Origin: Bradyrhizobium sp.
Lineage (GTDB): Bacteria > Pseudomonadota > Alphaproteobacteria > Rhizobiales > Xanthobacteraceae
Assembly: GCA_013695565.1 (NCBI GenBank)
Contig: JACDAG010000219.1
Span: forward strand, 1-7,849
Direction of reading: 5' to 3'
Length of the DNA stretch: 7,849 nucleotides
Shown here: positions 1 to 5,872 of the stretch, piece by piece
How the letters are laid out: each line of letters begins with the position of its first letter
Position numbering within the stretch: the stretch's first letter is position 1
Translations under genes and position numbers: made by a program
The notes under the pieces: model-generated
Told to the model about the DNA's origin: nothing
Databases searched by the model: none
What the model saw: the letters and a program-made list of their open reading frames with translations, nothing else

Positions 1-214
1 CAATGGATTCAACGAGCAGGATGTGTTTGAGGCTGTCGCCCCAAATTCCAACCCAGGCGCCGCTCCACTGCCGAAACGCTTTGCCGGGAAGCGGCTCTGC
101 GACAGCAGCGTCTGACGGGAATGGGACGCCGTCGATGATGAGATCCGCGGCGTCTGCGGGTGGTGAGAGCGTCAAGAACGCCAGAAGGAGGAACGGCCGA
201 AGCTTGCGAAACAT
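1..214 (-). CDS. Secreted protein of unknown function, N-terminal part only
   Basis: Seventy-one codons are visible from an ATG at 214 reading leftward; the rest lies beyond the left edge. The start is supported by a purine-rich AGAGGAAAA ribosome binding site just upstream. The N-terminus is a classical Sec signal peptide: basic MFRKLR, a hydrophobic core at about residues 7-16 (PFLLLAFLTL), then a likely cleavage after ADA near residue 22. The mature part begins AADLIIDGVPFP and contains a tryptophan-rich stretch at about 50-60 (QWSGAWVGIWGD) followed by a predicted strand (HILLVES). I do not recognise a catalytic motif and do not assign a function; the Trp/Gly pattern suggests a small periplasmic beta-rich domain, which is inference. 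It lies 136 bases downstream of the oxidoreductase gene on the same strand and could be partly co-transcribed with it. Confidence is high that it is a gene and low on role. Confidence 0.72.
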   Translation of the reverse strand, partial: MFRKLRPFLLLAFLTLSPPADAADLIIDGVPFPSDAAVAEPLPGKAFRQWSGAWVGIWGDSLKHILLVESI

Positions 215-279
215 GATGTTTTCCTCTCAGCTATGTTCGTGTCCCTCGTGCAAGCGCGACGCGTTCGACAGCTAATCAA

Positions 280-296
280 GCGCCCGAACAGGGCGC
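280..296 (-). other. Small GC stem-loop between two minus-strand genes
   Basis: Six-base arms GCGCCC (280-285) and GGGCGC (291-296) flank a five-base loop. Read on the minus strand the hairpin is followed by CTTGATTAG, which is only moderately T-rich. It could be a weak terminator for the oxidoreductase gene ending at 351, or a leader structure of the secreted-protein gene starting at 214. The remainder of the 215-350 gap shows no clear promoter. Confidence 0.35.
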
Positions 297-318
297 CAAT
301 AAGTCCGGCCGTCGAAGT

Positions 319-343
319 TCGGTTCTGGTGCAGTCAGAACCGA
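319..343. repeat. Palindrome of the TTCTGAT..ATCAGAA family, copy 1
   Basis: Perfect nine-base arms TCGGTTCTG (319-327) and CAGAACCGA (335-343) enclose a seven-base loop, eight bases beyond the oxidoreductase stop codon. On the minus strand the core reads GGTTCTGACTGCACCAGAAC, which differs at only a few positions from the core at 1890-1909 and resembles that at 2032-2050. No T tract follows, so it is not a typical intrinsic terminator. It looks like a single-palindrome member of a dispersed REP-like family. Confidence 0.6.
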
Positions 344-350
344 TCCGGCT

Positions 351-1220
351 CTACCGCTGCAGCCGCGCCAGCAGGCTCGACGTGTCCCAGCGCTTGCCGC
401 CCATTTTCTCAACTTCGGAATAGAACTGATCGACCAGCGCGGTCACCGGCAGGTTGGCGCCGTTGCGGCGGGATTCGGCGATGCAGATCGACAGATCCTT
501 GCGCATCCATTCGACCGCAAAGCCGAAATCGAACTTGCCGTCATTCATGGTCTTGTAGCGGTTCTCCATCTGCCAGGATTGCGCGGCGCCCTTGGAGATG
601 GTCTCGATCACGGCAGCGACGTCGAGGCCGGATTTTTTCGCGAAATGAATGCCTTCCGAAAGGCCCTGAACCAGGCCCGCGATACAGATCTGGTTGACCA
701 TCTTTGTTAACTGACCGGAACCGGCCGGTCCCAGCAGCTTGCACATCCGCGCATAGGCCGCGATCACAGGCTCGGCACCGGCATAGGCGTCCGCGGCACC
801 GCCGCACATCACGGTCAGGACGCCGTTTTCGGCGCCGGCCTGGCCGCCGGACACCGGCGCATCGATGAAGTTGAAGCCCACTTTGGTGGCGGCGGCATCG
901 AGCTCGCGGGCGACTTCGGCGGAAGCGGTGGTGTGGTCGACGAAGGTCGCGCCCTTGTTCATGCCGGCAAAGGCACCGTCGGCGCCGGTCGCGACCGCGC
1001 GCAGATCATTGTCGTTGCCGACGCAGCACATCACGAAATCCTGCCCCTCGGCAGCGGCCTTTGGCGTGGCGGCCGTACGGCCGCCGAACTTGTCTGCCCA
1101 TTCCTTCGCCTTGGCGCCGGTCCGGTTATAAACGGTGACCTCGTGGCCGCCTTTTTTCACCAGATGTCCTGCCATGGGGAAACCCATCACGCCGAGACCG
1201 AGAAAAGCGACTTTAGCCAT
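351..1220 (-). CDS. NAD(P)-dependent oxidoreductase, 3-hydroxyisobutyrate dehydrogenase family
   Basis: A 289-residue cytoplasmic dehydrogenase of the beta-hydroxyacid dehydrogenase family, which oxidises 3-hydroxyacids or reduces the matching semialdehydes (3-hydroxyisobutyrate, tartronate semialdehyde and relatives). The Rossmann dinucleotide motif GLGVMG lies at residues 8-13. The substrate-binding motif DAPVSGG is at 120-126. The catalytic lysine sits at 173 in GQLTKMVNQ, with the conserved asparagine at 177, and a second conserved lysine is at 241 in MRKDL. Length is normal for the family, so the gene looks intact. I chose the ATG at 1220 because MAKVAFLGLG is the family N-terminus and AAGGT lies about nine bases upstream; an upstream in-frame ATG at 1340 would add 40 residues with no family likeness. 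The NRT after the second strand (residues 32-34) hints at NADP use, which is inference. It diverges from the VOC gene. The exact substrate cannot be read from sequence; garR/mmsB-type naming would be a guess. Confidence 0.93.
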   Translation of the reverse strand: MAKVAFLGLGVMGFPMAGHLVKKGGHEVTVYNRTGAKAKEWADKFGGRTAATPKAAAEGQDFVMCCVGNDNDLRAVATGADGAFAGMNKGATFVDHTTASAEVARELDAAATKVGFNFIDAPVSGGQAGAENGVLTVMCGGAADAYAGAEPVIAAYARMCKLLGPAGSGQLTKMVNQICIAGLVQGLSEGIHFAKKSGLDVAAVIETISKGAAQSWQMENRYKTMNDGKFDFGFAVEWMRKDLSICIAESRRNGANLPVTALVDQFYSEVEKMGGKRWDTSSLLARLQR

Positions 1221-1312
1221 GTGTGCTACCTTATCGTTTGCCCTTGCGGGCTGATCCTGGGGTTTTGCCGGCGCGGAACGGGGCCGGGCAGTACTTTTGA
1301 GGCGGGAGCCGC

Positions 1313-1340
1313 ACCATAAACCCTGCGCCATGAAGGGCAA
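1313..1340 (-). promoter_or_regulatory. Candidate promoter of the oxidoreductase gene
   Basis: On the minus strand TTGCCC (1340-1335) and TATGGT (1318-1313) are separated by 16 bases, each matching four of six positions of the sigma-70-type consensus. This would give a leader of roughly 85-90 bases before the ATG at 1220. It falls within the 1221-1422 divergent intergenic region. Evidence is motif matching by eye only. Confidence 0.3.
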
Positions 1341-1349
1341 CGGCTTCGT

Positions 1350-1378
1350 TTGGCGGGCAGGACCGGTTTTGTGCTAGG
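1350..1378 (+). promoter_or_regulatory. Candidate promoter of the VOC gene
   Basis: TTGGCG (1350-1355) is followed after 17 bases by GCTAGG within TGCTAGGGT (1372-1380). The -35 match is fair and the -10 match is poor, though the GC-rich -10 style is not unusual in rhizobia. It would start back to back with the minus-strand candidate, so one regulator could act on both genes. Weak evidence. Confidence 0.25.
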
Positions 1379-1422
1379 GTAGGGGCGTTACAAGACTTCA
1401 CAAAAAAAGGGAGTGAGATCGC

Positions 1423-1860
1423 ATGGGCGTCAGCGTGGGCGTGCTCGATCATTTCAACATCCGGACCCGGAATCTCGCCGACACGGTCCGCTTTTACGAG
1501 GATATCCTGGGCCTGGAAAAGGGCGCCCGGCCGAACTTCGCCTTCCCCGGCGCGTGGATGTACTCGGAAGGCAAAGCGGTGGTGCATCTGGTCGATATCT
1601 CCCAGACAGAAGAGCCGCAAAAGCCGGATTCCGGCGTGGTCCATCACGTGGCCTTCGCCAGCACCGGCTTTGCCGGCATGCAGCAGCGGCTCAAGTCCAA
1701 AGGGACCGACTTCGACTCGCGCCAGGTTCCCGGCGGCGATCTCTGGCAGATCTTCGTCACCGATCCCAATGGCGTCATGGTCGAACTGAACTATGAGGCC
1801 GGCAAGGAGGGCGGGGTGGTAGCCCCGAGCGAGCGCCGGGACGACGTCGGAGCAAGGTAG
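1423..1860 (+). CDS. VOC family (glyoxalase/dioxygenase-like) metalloprotein
   Basis: A 145-residue single-domain protein of the vicinal oxygen chelate superfamily, whose members (glyoxalase I, fosfomycin resistance proteins, ring-cleavage dioxygenases, epimerases) bind a divalent metal. Two beta-alpha-beta-beta-beta modules are visible: LDHFNIRTRNLADTVRFYED at 8-27 and VHHVAFAST at 73-81 onward, ending in DPNGVMVELNYE at 114-125. The four family metal positions can all be seen: His10, His55 (VVHLVD), His75 and Glu121, so it is probably catalytically competent. The last 20 residues (from about 126) form a charged, Gly-rich tail outside the domain. The ATG at 1423 is chosen for AAGGGAG at 1407-1413, nine bases upstream. 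It diverges from the oxidoreductase gene, and a palindrome 19 bases after its stop probably ends its transcript. Its substrate is unknown; a role in handling a reactive aldehyde or an acid made by its neighbour is speculation. Confidence 0.9.
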   Translation: MGVSVGVLDHFNIRTRNLADTVRFYEDILGLEKGARPNFAFPGAWMYSEGKAVVHLVDISQTEEPQKPDSGVVHHVAFASTGFAGMQQRLKSKGTDFDSRQVPGGDLWQIFVTDPNGVMVELNYEAGKEGGVVAPSERRDDVGAR

Positions 1861-1879
1861 CCTTTTGGGCTGCAACGCT

Positions 1880-1920
1880 CTACAGGTTCGGTTCTGATTG
1901 CATCAGAACGGAACCTGTAG
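1880..1920 (+). terminator. Long palindrome, REP-like copy 2, probable VOC terminator
   Basis: Arms CTACAGGTTC-G-GTTCTGAT (1880-1898) and ATCAGAAC-G-GAACCTGTAG (1902-1920) form an 18-pair stem with one G/G mismatch and a three-base loop. It starts 19 bases after the VOC stop codon and is followed by ATTCTTGTTTTG, T-rich enough for an intrinsic terminator. The inner core GTTCTGAT..ATCAGAAC is shared with the palindromes at 319-343 and 2025-2062, so it is also a member of a repeat family. Confidence 0.6.
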
Positions 1921-2024
1921 ATTCTTGTTTTGACGCGTTTTCTAGCGCAGATAAGTCTACGCAATCTGCGTAAACTTGATTGCTATGCGAACCGGTTTCC
2001 ACTTCGCTCGAAAACGCTCTAAGA

Positions 2025-2062
2025 GAGCCCAATTCTGATGCCATCAGAACCCGATTGGGCTC
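2025..2062 (+). repeat. Palindrome, REP-like copy 3, abutting the mrp ribosome binding site
   Basis: Outer arms GAGCCCAAT (2025-2033) and ATTGGGCTC (2054-2062) pair perfectly. Inside them TCTGAT (2034-2039) pairs with ATCAGA (2043-2048), leaving a small loop and a five-base bulge on the right side. The right arm ends one base before the AGGAG ribosome binding site of mrp (2064-2068), so the structure would form in the mrp leader if transcription starts upstream. Confidence 0.6.
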
Positions 2063-2075
2063 CAGGAGACACGGC

Positions 2076-3210
<1,135 letters not shown>

Positions 3211-3218
<8 letters not shown>

Positions 3219-3229
3219 GGCGGTATTTT
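3211..3229 (+). terminator. Possible short terminator overlapping the mrp stop codon
   Basis: CCGCC (3211-3215) and GGCGG (3219-3223) pair with the TGA stop codon as the loop, followed by TATTTTC. The five-base stem is short for an intrinsic terminator, but no better hairpin is seen before 3415. It may instead be chance in GC-rich Ala codons. Confidence 0.3.
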
Positions 3230-3414
3230 CGGCCCGTTTTCCAGCTCCCTGCGACTTTCGTTTAATCAGTGCTGTCATGCCTTTGTTGCGTTTTCGTTAG
3301 GCAACTTCCGTGTTAAAGCGCCCCGCCAGAGCGCCCCGGATCACGTGGAATTCGCCTCGCCGGAGGATCGCTCGCGGAAATTGGGAAACGCCCCGACTTT
3401 AAGGAGAAGCCTGA
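3219..3414 (+). promoter_or_regulatory. Leader region of the first TRAP binding-protein gene
   Basis: This 196-base gap carries a strong ribosome binding site AAGGAG (3401-3406), eight bases before the ATG at 3415. AGCGCCCCG occurs twice, at 3317-3325 and 3330-3338, and ACGCCCCG once at 3388-3395, which could be regulator half-sites or chance. TTGTTG/TTGCGT (3283-3291) and TGTTAA (3311-3316) are the best promoter-like pieces, but their spacing is not convincing. No small gene is seen. Confidence 0.4.
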
Positions 3415-4503
3415 ATGAAGCGTCGTGATTTTTTGAAAGTTTCAGCGGCCGGTGCTGCCGCGACGGCCGTTGCCTCGCCGGCGATCGCGCAATCCTCGCC
3501 CGAAATCAAATGGCGCTTGACGTCGAGCTTCCCGAAGTCGCTCGACACGATTTACGGCGGCGCGGAGCAGCTGTCGAAATACGTCGCTGAAATGACCGAC
3601 AACAAGTTCCAGATCCAGGTCTTCGCCGCCGGCGAAGTGGTTCCGGGTCTGCAGGCGCTCGACGCGACCTCCAACAACACCGTCGAGATGTGCCACACCG
3701 TTTCCTATTATTACGTTGGCAAGGATCCGACCTTTGCGATCTACGCATCGGTCCCGTTCGGCCTCAACGCGCGCATGCAGAACTCCTGGTGGTACCAGGG
3801 CGGCGGCGAGGAACTCGGCAACGAGTTCTTCAAGAAGTTCGGTGTGGTCGGTTTTCCTTGCGGCAACACCGGCACGCAGATGGGCGGCTGGTTCCGCAAG
3901 GAGATCAAGACGGTTGCCGATCTTTCCGGCCTCAAATTCCGTATCGGCGGCATCGCCGGACAGGTTCTGCAGAAGGTCGGCGTCGTGCCGCAGCAGCTCG
4001 CCGGTGGCGACATCTATCCGGCGCTCGAAAAAGGCACCATCGACGCTGCCGAGTGGGTCGGTCCGTATGACGACGAAAAGCTCGGCTTCGCGAAGGTTGC
4101 GAAGTTCTACTACTACCCCGGTTTCTGGGAAGGCGGCCCGATGGTCCACGCCTTCGCCAATCTGGAGAAGTGGAATTCGCTGCCGAAGAACTACCAGGCG
4201 ATCCTCGCCAATGCCGCGGCTCACGCCAACACCTGGATGACCGCGCGGTACGACATGCTCAATCCGACGGCGCTGAAGCGTTTGGTCGCCGGCGGCACCC
4301 AGCTCCGTCCCTTCACCAATGAAGTGCTCGAAGCCTGCCTGAAGGCGACCAACGAGCTGTGGAGCGAACTCTCCGGCAAGAACGCCGACTTCAAGAAGTC
4401 GATCGACGCGATGCAGGCCTACCGCTCCGACCAGTATCTGTGGTGGCAGGTTGCCGAGTACACCAACGACACCTTCATGATCCGCTCGCGCACCCGCGGC
4501 TGA
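3415..4503 (+). CDS. TRAP transporter substrate-binding protein, TakP/DctP-type (copy 1)
   Basis: A 362-residue periplasmic binding protein of the DctP (TRAP) family, which captures a small organic acid and delivers it to the QM membrane subunits. The N-terminus is a twin-arginine signal (KRRDFLK at 2-8, small hydrophobic core, AIA then Gln at 23-26), implying export of the folded protein, possibly with bound cation. The ligand-site motifs of the TakP group are present: Asn151 and Gln155 in GNTGTQMGGWF, Arg176 in RIGG, Glu213-Trp214 in DAAEWVGPYDD, and Trp238-Glu239 in FWEGG. The RIGG arginine normally grips the ligand carboxylate; the Gln, Glu/Trp and second Glu surround a cation in TakP (from memory of that structure). 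Ligand is likely a 2-oxo acid or similar monocarboxylate, by analogy only. The start is set by AAGGAG and the signal peptide. Its own terminator follows, so it is not in one operon with copy 2 or the permeases. Confidence 0.93.
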   Translation: MKRRDFLKVSAAGAAATAVASPAIAQSSPEIKWRLTSSFPKSLDTIYGGAEQLSKYVAEMTDNKFQIQVFAAGEVVPGLQALDATSNNTVEMCHTVSYYYVGKDPTFAIYASVPFGLNARMQNSWWYQGGGEELGNEFFKKFGVVGFPCGNTGTQMGGWFRKEIKTVADLSGLKFRIGGIAGQVLQKVGVVPQQLAGGDIYPALEKGTIDAAEWVGPYDDEKLGFAKVAKFYYYPGFWEGGPMVHAFANLEKWNSLPKNYQAILANAAAHANTWMTARYDMLNPTALKRLVAGGTQLRPFTNEVLEACLKATNELWSELSGKNADFKKSIDAMQAYRSDQYLWWQVAEYTNDTFMIRSRTRG

Positions 4504-4523
4504 TCCAAAAACAGCGAAAACAA

Positions 4524-4545
4524 CCCCATGCAAAGTGGCATGGGG
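4524..4545 (+). other. Stem-loop just ahead of the terminator
   Basis: Perfect eight-base arms CCCCATGC (4524-4531) and GCATGGGG (4538-4545) with a six-base loop AAAGTG, 20 bases after the stop codon of binding protein copy 1. No T tract follows. It probably protects the 3' end of the message or assists the terminator 11 bases downstream. Confidence 0.55.
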
Positions 4546-4556
4546 GCGCCAAGGCG

Positions 4557-4589
4557 AAGCCCGGTCTCCGAGAGGAGGCCGGGCTTTTT
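4557..4589 (+). terminator. Strong intrinsic terminator between the two binding-protein genes
   Basis: AAGCCCGGTCTCC (4557-4569) pairs with GGAGGCCGGGCTT (4574-4586) as a 13-pair stem containing one G-U wobble, closed by a GAGA (GNRA) tetraloop and running into TTTTT at 4585-4589. This is a textbook terminator and argues that the two tandem genes are separate transcription units. Confidence 0.9.
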
Positions 4590-4696
4590 GCGTTGTGCGA
4601 CGCTTTTCCGGATGGAAATCGGGAGCCGGTTGTTCCATGCTGGCCGTAAGCCTCGGCAAGAAGGCTGTCGGACACACACATCAGAGGGCAGGATTC

Positions 4697-5785
4697 ATGA
4701 AACGCAGGGATTTTCTGAAGGTAACGGGTATTGCCACGGCGGGTGCCGCAACGCTTGCCGCGCCGGCCATCGCGCAGTCGATGCCAGAAATCAAATGGCG
4801 GCTGACGGCAAGCTGGCCGAAATCGCTCGACACATTGTGGGGTGCGGTCGAAGTGATGGCCAAGCAGGTCGCCGAAGCCACCGACAACAAAATCCAGATC
4901 CAGACCTTTGCCGCCGGTGAAATCGTTCCGGGTCTGCAGGTGCTCGATGCCGTGCAAAACGGTACCGTCGAGATGGGACACACCGCGTCCTACTATTACT
5001 TCGGCAAGGATCCGACCTTTGCGTTCGGCACGGCGGTGCCGTTCGGACCCAACCAGCGCATCAACCAGGCCTGGTACATGCAAGGTGGCGGCAGGGAACT
5101 GCTCAACGAGTTCTACAAGAGCTATAATGTCACGTCGTTTCTGGCCGGCAACACCGGTTGTCAGATGGGTGGCTGGTTCCGCAAGGAGATCAACACCGTC
5201 GACGATTTGAAGGGGCTCAAGATGCGCATCGGCGGCTTCGCCGGCCGCGTGATGCAGAAACTGGGCGTGGTGCCGCAGCAATTGGCCGGCGGCGATATCT
5301 ATCCCGCGCTCGAAAAAGGCACGATCGACGCGGCGGAATGGGTCGGCCCCTATGACGACGAGAAGCTCGGCTTTAACAAGGTCGCGCCGCATTATTACTA
5401 TCCCGGCTGGTGGGAAGGCGGCCCGATGCTGCTCGGCCTCGTCAATCTGGAAAAGTGGAACGGGTTGCCGAAACATTATCAAAGCGTCATCGAGATCGCG
5501 GGACAATCCGCCAACAGCTGGATGATGTCGAAGTACGACATGCTCAATCCGCCGTCGCTGAAAAAGCTGCTGGCGGGCGGCACCAAGCTGCACGCGTTTT
5601 CACCCCCGATCATGCAGGCCTGCCTGAAGTCGACCAAGGAATTGTATGCCGAAACGTCGGCCACCAATCCGAACTTCAAGAAGGTGCTGGATTCGTTGAA
5701 CGCTTTCCAGACCAACGGATACCAGTGGTTCCAGGTCGCCGAGCTCGGCTACGACAGCTTCATGGCGCGCAACCCGCAGGGCTGA
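4697..5785 (+). CDS. TRAP transporter substrate-binding protein, TakP/DctP-type (copy 2)
   Basis: A second 362-residue DctP-family periplasmic binding protein, about 65% identical to copy 1 over some 327 gap-free residues by hand count, with a fully identical 37-residue block at about 190-226. It has the same twin-arginine signal (KRRDFLK at 2-8, cleavage after AIA near residue 26). Ligand-site residues are conserved: Asn152, Gln156 (GNTGCQMGGWF), Arg177 (RIGG), Glu214-Trp215 and Trp239-Glu240 (WWEGG). Differences from copy 1 cluster in the aromatic and loop positions (for example YVGKDPTFAIYAS against YFGKDPTFAFGTA) and the C-terminal third, so ligand range or affinity may differ. The ATG at 4697 is chosen because it begins the signal peptide, with GAGGG at 4684-4688 eight bases upstream; an ATG at 4535 would read through the terminator hairpin. 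It ends before a bidirectional terminator facing the convergent permease genes. Confidence 0.93.
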   Translation: MKRRDFLKVTGIATAGAATLAAPAIAQSMPEIKWRLTASWPKSLDTLWGAVEVMAKQVAEATDNKIQIQTFAAGEIVPGLQVLDAVQNGTVEMGHTASYYYFGKDPTFAFGTAVPFGPNQRINQAWYMQGGGRELLNEFYKSYNVTSFLAGNTGCQMGGWFRKEINTVDDLKGLKMRIGGFAGRVMQKLGVVPQQLAGGDIYPALEKGTIDAAEWVGPYDDEKLGFNKVAPHYYYPGWWEGGPMLLGLVNLEKWNGLPKHYQSVIEIAGQSANSWMMSKYDMLNPPSLKKLLAGGTKLHAFSPPIMQACLKSTKELYAETSATNPNFKKVLDSLNAFQTNGYQWFQVAELGYDSFMARNPQG

Positions 5786-5825
5786 TCCCTCGCGTTCTCG
5801 CGCGAAGCGGAAGACACCTCAAAAC

Positions 5826-5856
5826 AAAACCCCGGAGCGAAAGCTCCGGGGTTTTT
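5826..5856. terminator. Bidirectional intrinsic terminator between convergent genes
   Basis: CCCCGGAGC (5830-5838) pairs with GCTCCGGGG (5843-5851) around a GAAA tetraloop. It is flanked by AAAA on the left and TTTTT on the right, which extend the stem by A-T pairs and give a U tract on either strand. It lies 44 bases after the stop of binding protein copy 2 and just beyond the end of the large permease gene at 5873, so it can end transcription from both sides. Confidence 0.92.
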
Positions 5857-5872
5857 CGTTGGGAGTGTCGCG

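Larger units (their letters stand above)
1880..2062. repeat. Composite REP-like palindromic intergenic element
   Basis: Most of the 215-base gap between the VOC gene and mrp is nested inverted repeats. From left to right: the 41-base palindrome at 1880-1920; a middle unit bounded by GCGTTTTC (1935-1942) and GAAAACGC (2010-2017) that encloses CGCAGAT (1946-1952) with ATCTGCG (1964-1970) and an alternative TACGCA/TGCGTA pairing; then the palindrome at 2025-2062. The string GAACCGGTTTCC followed by ACTTCGCTCG (1989-2010) is one I recall as recurring between genes in Bradyrhizobium and related genomes; this is memory, not a search. A TTGACG at 1930-1935 could be a -35 box for mrp but I see no good -10 partner. 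No open frame here is credible as protein. Confidence 0.7.

Noticed and set aside
3..697. Plus-strand open frames at the left end
   Set aside because: Arg/Ser-rich shadows opposite the signal-peptide gene and the oxidoreductase; no ribosome binding site or recognisable domain.
1221..1340. N-terminal extension of the oxidoreductase from an ATG at 1340
   Set aside because: The added 40 residues are unlike the family and would start without a ribosome binding site; GxGxxG must lie near the N-terminus.
1231..1875. Minus-strand open frame of about 214 codons across the VOC gene and the divergent promoter region
   Set aside because: Antisense shadow of a VOC gene with complete metal-site residues; low-complexity translation, no start context.
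1880..2062. CRISPR array or insertion-sequence ends
   Set aside because: The repeats are palindromes with differing arms, not regularly spaced direct repeats with spacers, and no transposase or target-site duplication is visible.
1980..2075. N-terminal extension of mrp from an ATG at 1980
   Set aside because: It would translate the palindromic repeat; the GTG at 2076 has AGGAG and the standard family N-terminus.
4535..4696. N-terminal extension of binding protein copy 2
   Set aside because: It crosses the terminator hairpin and would bury the twin-arginine signal peptide 54 residues inside the protein.
3442..5593. Two long overlapping minus-strand open frames opposite the TRAP binding proteins
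   Set aside because: They resemble each other only because they are the complements of two paralogous genes. No ribosome binding site or family motif; they also run through the strong terminator.
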